From: Saussurea involucrata
Taxonomy: Eukaryota > Streptophyta > Magnoliopsida > Asterales > Asteraceae
Length of the DNA: 64,000 nt
Direction: 5' to 3'
NCBI GenBank assembly: GCA_033807775.1
Contig: CM066312.1
Location: forward strand, 28,555,696 to 28,619,695
The position numbers and the translations under genes are program-made. Below, piece after piece: positions 1 through 9,824 of this stretch. Every line of letters begins with the position of its first letter. Positions within the stretch are counted from its first letter, which is position 1. Under the pieces are notes generated by a model. It searched no databases. It saw nothing but the letters and a program-made list of their open reading frames with translations, and was not told the origin of the DNA.

Positions 1-2459
1 CTACCATCACCACAATTATTTAACATTGGTTATAAATCTCCGATTACACTAAAGGCGTTTGGCCTTAAGCCCAAAAGTCGACACCTAAATATACTACTTA
101 CTTCAAAAGGTTACTGCGCATTTATTCTCATAATTACAAAGGGCATCATTCCCTTAACCGACACTATTCGGCCTACATTACCAACACACGTGGAATACCC
201 AACCTTCCACCGTCTACTTATCCTCCACACTCGCTCTACGAAGCTTAGTTACACCGTATCAAGATACACCTTAACGTCTACCTCCCAGGTACGTTTTAAG
301 GCCCGGCACATCGGAACTACCTCTCAGGTAAGTGCCCAAGACTATATCCTTCCAATGCCTACTGGAAAGTCAAGGTCATAACACATGAATACCGGAGTCC
401 CACCCCGAGATACCCAACCGACCAATACCAACGACTGACTGACGTGACCAAGGATCCAATGCAAAACAGTCTACCAGCAACATGCCTATCCCGAAATGAC
501 TCACTCACCCAACATGTAAATACTCAATGTGCAATAAGTGCAAAACTGTGCAACAAAACAACCCATCAACAAAACTCCACATCGAGTCATTAAAAACCGT
601 GCAATTGACCCATGACTATCTCAAAGTCAAAACCGAGCAAAACGCTCCACGCTTGCTAGACCCATAAGTCGGTCAAAAACGCGTTTAAATAAAGTTTAAG
701 CAAGCAATACTCTAAAATCAAAATTAGTCCCAACCTCGACACGGGTTAAACCAAAGAGTTTTCCAAAAGGACTCACGCCCTTAAAATTCTCAAAATGACA
801 CATAATACTTATAAGCGCACTTCCCCAAATGGTTTACAAAATCATTTACAAAATATTTTCAACGTCAAGATTTTTCATTTCAAAAAGACCGTAAGCAATA
901 AAACTACTATTACCAGGTCGGTAGTTACGCAAAAATGGACACGCTCGTCCCACATATGAAAATCATGTTGAAAATCATTTCATTGCAGCTTAGTTAACTC
1001 ACAAAACGTAAGCGAAATAAATAGTTTCTTTGAAAATGAACCTTCACGGTTCTAGTATGAATTGACTCATGACATGTATTTAAAGTAACCGCTCGACCTT
1101 ACACCGGGTGCAACAAAAGTGTGCACATAATTTCAAAATCAGTTCCACGATATTTGACCCCAAAATTCCTCTTTTTTCAACAAAAATGTCGTGGCACAGG
1201 GTTCACTAACAAATCTTACGCGCGTCGGCTAGTCATACAAAACGATGAAACGGTTTACAAATATATTTTTGTTAAAACACAACTGTCTCGTGTAAGTTTC
1301 AAACTTAAAGATAAAAACCAATCCGCTTCCATCATTTGAAAATATCGACTAAAATCTTATAAAATCTCAAAAGGTGGGGTTCTTTAAATTGATTTTCAAG
1401 ATTTCCCCAAATGGTCACATAAACAAATAATATATGCACCTCGTGAAATTAAACCCACACGACTCAACATGCCGTAAAACAAAACTTATTTTAACCAAAT
1501 CACTCAAATAGCTTTATACAGACATCGTGGAATGTAACTTTCCGTCTCAACTCTAACATATGTGGAGGAGTTCCAATGTTAAAGTCACAAGCCGTAGTCA
1601 CTTGCCCAACATTTTAAATACCACAAAACACGGATATCATCTTACCCGAAAGAACCGTTGGAAAAATAACGAAATGAGACAAATTCTAACAAAGTTTGCA
1701 CTCCCGTGATAAAACGATTTCATACACTTTCAAAACCATATTTAAAAATCTTGTGTGTGTGCTGAACATTTCCCAAAATTCCAAAACACCATCCAATAAA
1801 TGATTTGAAACACAAGAATTTGTTAATGCAATCTATTTCAAAATCAAACTTTGTGCATGACTCAGTCGGCATTCTACGCCTCGACTCCTACTCCTCCAAA
1901 TCTCTCCGATCCACTAACGTCATCCGGACATTTAAACCTCTTAGGCAAGTTGGGAAATTACGTCAAATAATCCCTACGATTTTTCCTCAAATCAAAGTCG
2001 GCTCTATAAGCCTTTGATTCTAGCACAATCATCCCTCTTGGCCCGAACAAACCTCATCCTCATCGTCACTCCAAGTGACTAATACTAGAATCGTCCTTTT
2101 ATTCCAACGACTACTAATTTATAACCTTCGACACTACCCCAACGATCATCCCATCAAAGCAAAACAAGTACACACCTGTACTAGTAGGTTTACTATTGTT
2201 GTTCCTCCTTGTGATGGCTATTCTGGGTAGATATTACAACGGGTTATTAGCACATAATAACTCGCACTAACAACACTCACGCTCAACTCCTTGGATTCCT
2301 CGTGACTTTCTCCGACTCGAGCATTGATCCTGTGTTTCCGATAGTAGGAGCTCTACTACTACCTTCCACACCTATCATCACTCGTTCCGAGTTCCATCCG
2401 ATGGGTCCAAGTAGTTTCTTGCCGATAACTACACACATATGCCCGCACCGGCATATGTA

Positions 2460-3210
2460 CACACTCTTCCTAGCTCCCTAGGAATAATCATAATACCCCA
2501 CTACCCTTGCTAGGGCGGAACCCCCACTAACCCTGACGAGTCGCCTCGTGAACGCACAGTCGTATACAGTGGAAACCAGATAGACATTCGAATATAAGAT
2601 TCTATCCTACAACGGTTGGACTCAAACAAGAGCTGCGCAATAGAACTAAATCCAACATTCTAAGGCTATTCGGTTCCTACCGCATACAACCTATAGTGCA
2701 TCCGCTTAATCAACCTATCAAAGTTAGCATAAGTTCCTAATAGCAAGTAACAACCATACAATACATTGTATTAAGCACCAAGCAATCTAGCATACATACT
2801 CCTATGTTCTAGAAAGCAATTTTGCATACGTACTCATATGTAAACGCTATTCCCAGCTCACTAGGAATTTCATCTCATCCCACTACCCTTGCTACACGGA
2901 ATCCCTGTTAGCCATAACGAGTTGCCTCGCGAATACCCAGTCGCATGCAGCGTGAATCAAATAGACATTCGAATACAAGATTCTATCCTAGAACGGTTGG
3001 ACTCAAACAAGAGATGCGCAATAGAACTAAATCAAATATTCTAAGGCTATATGATTCTTACTGCATACAATCTATAGGGCCTTCACTTAACAACCTACTA
3101 TAACTAGCATTGATTCCTACCAGCAAGCAGTCATCATACAGTACAGTGTAAACAACATAGGCAATCTAGCATGCATACCCTATGCCTAGAAAGCAATAAA
3201 TACACTAAGT
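2460..3210. repeat. Degenerate tandem duplication of about 375 bp in the leader of element C
   Basis: Two diverged copies lie head to tail, roughly 2460-2835 and 2836-3210. Shared landmarks are CACTACCCTTGCTA (2501 and 2881), ATAGACATTCGAATA (2581 and 2951), ATTCTATCCTA (2606 and 2976), CGGTTGGACTCAAACAAGAG (2615 and 2993) and AGCAATCTAGCAT (2784 and 3157). No reading frame is conserved across it. Confidence 0.8.
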
Positions 3211-3386
3211 ACCGTACCTTCCCACATAGCGTCGGCTGACTGTACACACTGCGCCCTCGATCACCGTTTCCCAAACGGGTTTTCCTTTTTCCTTTATTCT
3301 CAAAGATTTTAGTAAAAGAGTTTAAAACTTCATAGCCGCAACTTGAGACCAAACACACCGAGATGTGTCTGATTCACTCAAGTTGT

Positions 3387-3398
3387 GCTCTGATACCA
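3387..3398 (-). promoter_or_regulatory. Primer binding site of element C (tRNA-Met type)
   Basis: GCTCTGATACCA on the plus strand is the complement of TGGTATCAGAGC, the standard plant initiator-tRNA-Met primer site. It lies three bases from the LTR end, which fixes the element as minus strand with its internal region to the left. Confidence 0.85.
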
Positions 3399-3858
3399 AG
3401 TTGTAACGTCCCAAAAATTACAAGGAATTTAAAATTTTTAAAAGTAATACATTTCATTATAATCAAACCAAAAGTTAACAATTCCCATTACAATAAGAAT
3501 AAACGTCGTTATTTAAAACCATCAATAAAGTTTAAACAACGGAAAAGTTATATAATTAAATCCCCTTTTAACAAAAGTTTAACTTAAACAATCCTCGCCT
3601 CGCGCCCGTGTGTACCGTCATGCCCGACTGCTACTCGCACCTGAAAACACAAGATTTTGGGAAGGGGTAAGCACGAAGCTTAGTGAATTCAACCACCATA
3701 ATTAACACAGTTATTCCACACTACCCCTAAAACAGATAGTTGCATATAAACAAGCATACAAGTCTACGAACAAATCATAAACATGCATACCTACACCATC
3801 CCACCCAAAAGGCATACGTCGGTCCCACCGACCACACGATAACCGTGCAAGCATTACC

Positions 3859-3975
3859 CGGTCCCACCGAGTTCCTACGCCACCCGCGTATACAATTTCG
3901 GCCCCACCGAGTTCCTACGCCACCCGCGTATACAAATTTCGGCCCCACCGAGTTACTACGCCACCCGTGTATACA
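3859..3975. repeat. Three 40-bp tandem repeats in the C LTR
   Basis: Three copies of a unit starting CGG(T/C)CCCACCGAGTT and ending CCCGTGTATACA or similar start near 3859, 3899 and 3940. A partial CGGTCCCACCGA copy precedes them near 3820. The block lies within the candidate intron of this LTR (about 3640-4099, minus strand). Confidence 0.85.
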
Positions 3976-5244
3976 TAACAATAAAGGTCCCACTAGACAC
4001 CCCACTATCTAGTCCCACATCACAATTAAATAAAGCTACCACACACGTGCTATCGTAATGTAAAAGTAACCGATATTAAAAATAGTGAGAGAACTCACCT
4101 CGTAAGCGCGCCTAGCTCACAAACAATAATTCAAGCTCCACAAATCCAAGATCACTTCCCGACACCCAAACGAACGTTAAAACGTATCAATACGTGGCCC
4201 GGACCCTAAAACATGACGCACGATTAAACTGTCGCTAAAACGACTTTTTGGCTTAGAAAACCAGGTCTGTTCGGGACCTGTTTCGACCCCCTTAAACCCA
4301 GAAAATCCTCAATTAAAATTAACTACCCTCTAGGTCCGGGTCTTAGCTTTCCAGGGACGTATCGCACGCGCTCTAACGATTTTTCTACAATTTATTATGG
4401 ATTTTACAAAACTGGTTAACTGCACAGCGAAAAACAGCACCTTTCGTTATAAAACAGCAGTTTGACACTAGCTACTGTCCGAACTGGTTTTTCCGCAAAA
4501 CATAAGAAACTTACTAGACTCAGAATGGGAACTTTTGGCACTGGTTTCATCCCAATCCGACATTCCTAGCAGAAGTTATGGCTTTCCCAAAACAGTGGCA
4601 GAAACTGTGACTTTTAAAACGGAACGCGATCTGTCACATCCGGACCTGCTGTATAAACAGTCAAATTACGCCTATCTAGAGGCCGAACCGGACTTCCGCT
4701 AAAACACGAAAAGTGTGCCCGGCACAGAATGTGAACCGTGGGCACCGGATTCGCCTCAATCCGAGCTACGACGGAAACGTTATGGCCGTCGCAAAACAGT
4801 GGCAGACAAACGTTTTCACATAAAATGATAACTAAAGGTTATAATCCCATTAAGTCAATGCTTAATCCAAACAGCCCCGAACAGCCTACAAGCTTACTGG
4901 AAAGGGCTATTCTACGCTGGACAACAACCGTGCACCACCCACTGCCGCCTCTGGCGGCGGTGGTAGTCGGCGGCGGCGACGAGGGTTACGGTAACACCTT
5001 CCGGCGAAACCTCCCAACATCGCCCACCCCGACTCCCCCGCAACCACACCCGCACCTGCACACACTGCACCCACCCTTCTTCCGCCACCACGGCGGCGTG
5101 CAGCGGCGGCCTCACCGCCGGCAGCCGTGGCTGCGGCGGTGGTGGTGGCGGTTCACGGCAGAAAATTGGCAACACAACAACGAGAAGGAAACGAACCTAC
5201 CTCGATGCGACTCTTCCTTCTCCCCGCTTCCGGCAACAAACGAC

Positions 5245-5385
5245 GACGTCTCTCTCTCTCTCCGGCGTCACTCTCTCTTCTCCGGCGTCACTCTCTCTTC
5301 TCCGGCGAACTCTCTCTCCTCCGGCGAACACACTCTCTCTCTCTCCCTCTCTCTCTCGCTGCACCTCTCTCTCTCACCGGCAAGG
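5245..5385. repeat. CT-rich minisatellite in the C LTR
   Basis: Runs of (CT)n alternate with TCTCCGGCG and CACTCTCTCTT units. This would be transcribed as GA-rich 5' leader in element C. Confidence 0.8.
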
Positions 5386-5831
5386 ATAGTGGCGGCGCTG
5401 GTGGTTGCTTCGGTGGTTAGCAGCGGCAGCAAAGATAGGAGAATGATCACACGGTGGGTGGGGGTTGTCTTCACGGCGCCGCATGAAAAGAAAAAAAACG
5501 AGAAGCAAACTTAGGGTTGTCCTTTCCTCACTTCCCTTGCACATCACGAAACACAAAACCAACACAAAAGTGGGTCTCGGTTTTAACATTTGCATGGGCC
5601 AAACTCAAGCCAAGCTTTGGTCCTTTAACACAATTGATCCCTCAACGATTCTCAAACGTCCTCTAAAACCCCTACTAAAAATTAACACATGTGGTCAAAG
5701 GTGATAACTCTCGATAACTAAAACTATAAATGTTTTGACATATTTAACAATTTGGTCCAAATCGTCGAACCCCGTTAACGGAAACCACGTTAAACAAAAC
5801 TTTTAAAAAGAATTAAAACAAAGAAATTACA

Positions 5832-7532
5832 TACCGGGATACGGGCTTTACATCATCAATCTCTGTTTTAGTTACTGTAGGAACAGATTCTGCTTTCTTC
5901 TCACTTTCAGCTTCTTTTGCAGCTTCAGCAGTAGTAACCGTTTCTGCTGCTGGTTCTGTTTCTGCTTCCTTTGTAAGATCAGCAGCCTCCTCAGTCTCCC
6001 CCTCAACCTTATACTCACACTCCCCCTCAATGTTTGCATCCTCCATGTTTAGATCTGAGTCTGACTCCCCCTTTTTGGAAGCATCATTGGTAGGGTTTCT
6101 TCTCCTAAGGACAAACTGAGCTTTCTTCTTTCTGTGCATCAACTTAGTGATCATCTTCCTTTGCTTCTCCAGCTGTGAGTTTTGATAGAGGACCACTTTC
6201 TTGAGTTCATCAATTTCCTTTTTCTGATCCATGACCTCAATGTTGATATTTGCAATAGTTTCCATCAATTCCTCGTACGTATATCTATCCTCACCCTGTT
6301 TAGGAGTTTTTACCTCCCTTAAAGGATCATTGGAAGTTTTAGCAGGTGTCTCTTGCCTAGCAAAAGCACTACCTACCCCCTTGGTTTCTTGGCACCTGGG
6401 ACCTCTGGATGATTTCTCACCCTGAGTTGCCGTGAGGAAGGGCTTAGTTATTTTACCACTGGCCTTCTCTTTGCTAGCAGAAGTAGTGGCAGCCTTGCGA
6501 CTCACATGCTCAACCTTCTCCTTAGTGAGCACCTTCTTGGGGTTGGGAGACACCCCTGTGGTTTCCCTTTCGATATTCTCTAATGGAGAATGCTCCACTA
6601 GAGGGCTTAAAGGCTTCGGGCTTTTAGGAGATACATCAAGGGAAGGAACCTTGTGTACCTTTCTTCTTTCAAACTTTTTGGTTATTATGGGAGTGGGTCG
6701 TACAAGAATGGACTGAGGGATTTCTTTTGTGATGGAAGGTTGGGATTGGTCATCAGTGGGTGTGTCTAATGAGGGCCTTGACCCTGATGCCATACCTTCA
6801 TTTGTGTGGGACACAACCATCATTGTAGAGAACAATGGTGTGTCAACTCCTTCCGAGTCCCTAGGAAGTCTCCTCATATTTGAGAAAACCTTCCCTTTAG
6901 GGGATTTTGGTACATATACCTCATCAAATAGAGGTATATCCGTCAATTCCTTAGTTATCACTTCTTGAACAAACCTTGGATACATAGAAAACCGCTTTTT
7001 GGATTCCAGGTTTGACACAAGATCATTAAAAATCATTTGTGAAAAATTAAACTTCCTGGCAGTGGCCAATGGTACTGCTAAACTCACTCCATCCAGTAGT
7101 TTTCTTTGACAAGCAATGCATTAAGGTATGAACAAAGAATCGCCATTGTGTATGAAATTTAGACTTGTAAAACTTAAAAACTCCAATGGGACCTTCATAC
7201 CCCATTCTTTGTAAAGTTGAGTATAGTTCTTCATTGGAAATAGAAGTTATACCTGAGGCATCATCTAGTCGAAGAGTGATGCGAAGGAGTTCTTCTGAAA
7301 CTTTCAAGGGTTTGTCACATACCCTTGTTTGGATGACTTTCTGCCCATCTTCGGATTCCACGGTGGCATTGGCCCAGAATTGCGTCTGATGCTCGATGTA
7401 TATTGTCGGATTCACCGTTAGGGCATACGAAATATGAGTGGACTTGAGAAAATCCACAATTTCATGAAATCCTTCGGCCTGCTTCGGCTTCTGAAGCATT
7501 GCAATCTCATTATGCTCGTCGACAAACTCCAT
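5832..7532 (-). pseudogene. Extra ORF (ORF2) of element A, SIRE third-ORF family, frameshifted and truncated
   Basis: The frame starts with ATG at 7532 and runs 161 codons (to 7047). It then continues one frame over from about 7087 to the element C insertion, so one indel near 7050-7090 splits it. The globular N-terminal part is related to the third ORF of element B: both have a VxFLK segment, an FW segment, a leucine-rich middle, then an H-L-x-x-C segment, a (F/Y)DLV-type segment and YPRF. After about residue 250 it becomes low complexity, with a coiled coil (around the EELMETIANI segment), a basic cluster HRKKKAQFVLRRR and an acidic Glu/Ala-rich tail. No signal peptide or membrane segment is seen. 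Such ORFs are often labelled envelope-like or given arbitrary names in plant annotations; the function is unknown. It has its own TATA box. Confidence 0.75.
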
Positions 7533-7656
7533 AATCGTTGTGCTTCCTGAGGATTTGTAAAGAAAACACAGAGATTCTAGGGAGAAGAGGTTAGAACGAG
7601 AGAGAGAAGAAGTTAATGCGAAGAGTCGTTATGAACTTTGGCGGGCAAACAGGGGT

Positions 7657-7664
7657 ATTTATAG
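7657..7664 (-). promoter_or_regulatory. TATA box of the internal ORF2 promoter of element A
   Basis: The minus strand reads GCTATAAATACCCC, a textbook plant TATA box, about 125 bp upstream of the ORF2 ATG at 7532. The DNA between is a CT-rich, stop-containing leader typical of a plant 5' UTR. A repeat array lies directly upstream. This suggests ORF2 is transcribed on its own rather than from the LTR. Confidence 0.7.
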
Positions 7665-7689
7665 CAGTATTTGCCCTAGATTTTCAAAA

Positions 7690-8112
7690 GCAGTATTAAC
7701 GACATAAGCAGTATTAACGACTTAGCAGTATTAACGACTGAGCAGTATTAACTGCAAGGCAGTATTAACTACACAAGCAGTATTAACTACTTAAGCAGTA
7801 TTAACTACACAAGCAGTATTAACTACTTAAGCAGTATTAACTACTTAAGCAGTATTAACAACAGAGCAGTATTAACTACTAAGCAGTATTAACTGCAAAG
7901 CAGTATTAACTACTGAGCAGTATTAACTACTGAGCAGTATTAACTACTAAGCAGTATTAACTGCAAAGCAGTATTAACTACTGAGCAGTATTAACTGCTA
8001 AGCAGTATTAACTACTCATTGGCAGTATTAACTGTGCACTAGCAGTATTAACTACGCACTGGCAGTAGTAACTCTGCACTAGCAGTAGTAACTCTGCACT
8101 GGCAGTAGTAAC
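7690..8112. repeat. 24-copy array of GCAGTATTAAC (period 17-20 bp)
   Basis: I count 21 GCAGTATTAAC and 3 GCAGTAGTAAC, all in one orientation (plus strand; GTTAATACTGC in element orientation). Starts are near 7690, 7708, 7725, 7742, 7759, 7777, 7795, 7813, 7831, 7849, 7866, 7883, 7900, 7917, 7934, 7951, 7968, 7985, 8002, 8022, 8042, 8062, 8082 and 8102. Spacing is 17-18 bp and then exactly 20 bp for the last five steps. The 11-bp core is near invariant while the 6-9-bp spacers vary, so the core, not the whole unit, looks conserved. It sits immediately upstream of the ORF2 TATA box. Confidence 0.95.
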
Positions 8113-8117
8113 TATAC

Positions 8118-8341
8118 TTGCACTTTGCAGCATTTGTCAAATCCTCAAATGTCATCTTACCTTCTGACACATCACCTTTACCACTTCTCTTACCTCCTGC
8201 AGGATTATTTCCAAAAGTAACATGTCCTCCATTAATTCTTTTGAAATTCTGGAGGCAGGCCATGTTACCTGTCATGTGCCTGGAGCAACCACTATCAACA
8301 TGCCAGATGCTCTTCCCCTTGAGCTGTTGGTTGCCCTGCAC
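8118..8341 (-). pseudogene. Truncated Copia protease of element A
   Basis: The frame opens with GTG-CAG right after an in-frame TAG and encodes the Copia aspartic protease start IWHVDSGCSRHMTG (catalytic DSG), followed by the VTFG segment. Homology with the B protease ends near 8118, where the frame runs into the GCAGTANTAAC array. The rest of pol is missing. The frame is offset by +1 from gag, as in element B. Confidence 0.8.
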
Positions 8342-8351
8342 CTAAGATAAA

Positions 8352-9782
8352 TCAGTTAGTTTTATTGGGAACCCAAGCCGAAGTGGTCTTGGGTCTCCCT
8401 TGCTCATCAAAGTACTTGCACTTGGTTTTGATGAGATTTTCAACCTTAGGTACTGCAGTACTGGAGTACTTTGTCAATATGATTGGTTTAGCAGCACTAG
8501 AAGCAGTATTAACCTTAGAAGAAGTACTAACAGAGTTAGCAGTACTAACAGAGTTAGCAGCACTAACAGAGTTAGCAGCACTAACAGAGTTAGCAACACT
8601 AACACTGCTAGCAGCACTAATTTTTGAAGAAGTACTAACAGTGTTAGCAGCACTAACACTGCTAGCAGCATTATCTGAGGCTGCAGTACTTTTAGGAACC
8701 CACATTGTGACACATTCTTTTTCAGGCTTTTTCTTCATGTGGCTTGTGGCTTTAGCTTGTTTCTTAGCCACATGGTTCCTTGCAGGCTTCCTATAACCAT
8801 TGGATTTATAAAAAGGTCTTTGAAAATTCATCCTTTGGTTAATAGGATTGAAATAACAGTGTTTGGCAAGATGATTCAATCTGCCACAGATGAAACAAGG
8901 TTTTGGTCTGTTAATCCTTTGCAGATCAACTCCTTGCTTTTGTGCCCACTGGTTATTCCAATTTCTTTGATTTCCCCTCTTTTTATCATGTCTTTGGGGT
9001 TTATTCTCTTGAGATTTCTTGCAAGAACAATGTTCACAAGTTTTAGAGTTCACAACAGTGGTCTGTGTATAATGAACTCCCTTTCCCTTGTCAGTCCTTT
9101 TCATCTCATTGTTCTTAACACATGGACTTTCACATTCCTCATCAGATCCTACTTTGTCAGTCTCATCCTCAACAACTACTTTATCTAATGGATCTACTTC
9201 AGTGGCTCCTTTAGGTAAGTCCTTCCTATCCTTGGTTTCTAATAGGTCTGACTTAGGAGGGATGTAGTTGTTGTTATAGGGTGGGGGTGTGGCATTGTAC
9301 CCTATTCCTGGTTTCAACTTACTATGGATTTGAGAGTTGATTATGTTGTCCATGACTTTGGAGGCACAAGTAAACTTTTCTACATCAAGTTTAACTTTCT
9401 CAAGCTCTCCTTTTAGTTTCTCACACTCTTCCCTAGACTCTTTCAGTTGGAACTCCAGACCACCCTTTTCCCACTTCCAGTAGTTTGTATCATATGAGTG
9501 TTGAAGTTCATTGGCTTGAAAAGCCTTAATTTGTTCTTCAAACCTCTCAACAATCAATACATAATCTCTTATGTCCTTTTCTAATCTCTTAAGGTCATCA
9601 CACATTCCCTGATTGTGATCTCTATACCTTTTAACAGTGTCTATACAAGATTGAGAACAGAGATTAGATTTTACCTCCGTAGGAATATCTGAGACTTCTA
9701 CCATGAGTGCATGATTCTGAATTGCCTCTTCTGCTTGATCACTCCAATCAAAAGTACTGTTTGATTCAATAGAATTTTCCAT
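8352..9782 (-). CDS. Gag C-terminal half of element A with one CCHC zinc knuckle
   Basis: This is a 476-codon open frame. It corresponds to the part of SIRE-type Gag downstream of the first zinc knuckle: a coiled-coil region (residues about 65-150), a KPGIGYNATPPPYN segment matching the RGLGYKYDTP segment of B, and a single knuckle CFICGRLNHLAKHC (C-x2-C-x4-H-x4-C). It then ends in a Ser/Ala/Asn/Val repeat region and a WVPNKTN terminus. The UBN2/DUF4219-like capsid region and first knuckle found in B are absent, so it probably cannot form particles alone. Near the C-terminus, the DNA word GCAG(T/C)ACTAAC is iterated in frame and produces SAANSV-like hexapeptides. The frame has no internal stop, despite belonging to a deleted element. 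Confidence 0.75.
   Translation of the reverse strand: MENSIESNSTFDWSDQAEEAIQNHALMVEVSDIPTEVKSNLCSQSCIDTVKRYRDHNQGMCDDLKRLEKDIRDYVLIVERFEEQIKAFQANELQHSYDTNYWKWEKGGLEFQLKESREECEKLKGELEKVKLDVEKFTCASKVMDNIINSQIHSKLKPGIGYNATPPPYNNNYIPPKSDLLETKDRKDLPKGATEVDPLDKVVVEDETDKVGSDEECESPCVKNNEMKRTDKGKGVHYTQTTVVNSKTCEHCSCKKSQENKPQRHDKKRGNQRNWNNQWAQKQGVDLQRINRPKPCFICGRLNHLAKHCYFNPINQRMNFQRPFYKSNGYRKPARNHVAKKQAKATSHMKKKPEKECVTMWVPKSTAASDNAASSVSAANTVSTSSKISAASSVSVANSVSAANSVSAANSVSTANSVSTSSKVNTASSAAKPIILTKYSSTAVPKVENLIKTKCKYFDEQGRPKTTSAWVPNKTN
8491..8690. repeat. Degenerate GCAGNACTAAC array inside the gag coding region of A
   Basis: About a dozen 18-nt units related to the core word of the neighbouring arrays (GCAGTATTAAC, GCAGTACTAAC, GCAGCACTAAC, GAAGTACTAAC) lie in the gag frame and encode S-(A/V)-A-N-(S/T)-V hexapeptides. 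All share the orientation of the other two arrays. Confidence 0.85.
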
Positions 9783-9810
9783 AATGTTTGTAGAATTCTA
9801 AGAAACACAA

Positions 9811-9822
9811 GCTCTGATACCA
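9811..9822 (-). promoter_or_regulatory. Primer binding site of element A
   Basis: GCTCTGATACCA, complement of the tRNA-Met-type site TGGTATCAGAGC, lies two bases from the LTR boundary at 9825. Confidence 0.9.
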
Positions 9823-9824
9823 CT

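Larger units (their letters stand above)
1..5831 (-). mobile_element. Element C: minus-strand LTR retrotransposon, 5' part only
   Basis: A 2.4-kb LTR (3402-5831) is followed, in minus orientation, by a tRNA-Met-type primer binding site and then non-coding leader DNA that runs off the left edge of the window. LTR ends TGTAAT...CGTTACA resemble the chromovirus-type LTRs elsewhere in the window, so a Ty3/gypsy affiliation is likely but no coding domain is visible to prove it. The right end interrupts the ORF2 reading frame of Copia element A at 5831/5832. The first flanking bases, TACCG, would be one half of the target duplication; the other half lies outside the window. No gag or pol frame is recognisable in the 3.4 kb of internal DNA, so this copy has either a very long leader or is non-autonomous. 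Confidence 0.7.
3402..5831 (-). repeat. 5' LTR of element C (2430 bp)
   Basis: The LTR reads TGTAACGTCC...GAAATTACA on the plus strand, so in element orientation it starts TGTAATTTC and ends GGGACGTTACA. The primer-site complement lies just to its left. On the minus strand there are strong splice-donor-like sites (GAG|GTGAGT near 4099 and GAG|GTAGGT near 5201) and an acceptor-like TTTTCAG|GTGCG near 3640, similar to the intron-bearing LTRs described for the chromoviruses below. The LTR contains three tandem copies of a 40-bp unit (3859-3975), a GC-rich imperfectly palindromic block (about 4930-5160) and a CT-rich minisatellite (about 5245-5385). Long ORFs across the GC-rich and CT-rich part are low complexity and are not called as genes. 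Confidence 0.75.

Noticed and set aside
190..381. Small ORF at the left edge
   Set aside because: Short, no recognisable domain, and inside the non-coding leader of element C.
4738..5514. 258-codon ORF in the C LTR
   Set aside because: Low-complexity Pro/His/Ser/Leu translation of GC-rich and CT-repeat DNA, with overlapping ORFs on both strands; no domain recognised.
7690..8112. Regular short repeats that might be a CRISPR array
   Set aside because: The repeat core is 11 bp with 6-9-bp spacers in a plant genome, inside a retrotransposon; it does not fit CRISPR architecture.
8365..8796. Plus-strand ORF opposite gag of element A
   Set aside because: It is the antisense reading of the gag word repeats (LTELAAL pattern) and has no independent support.
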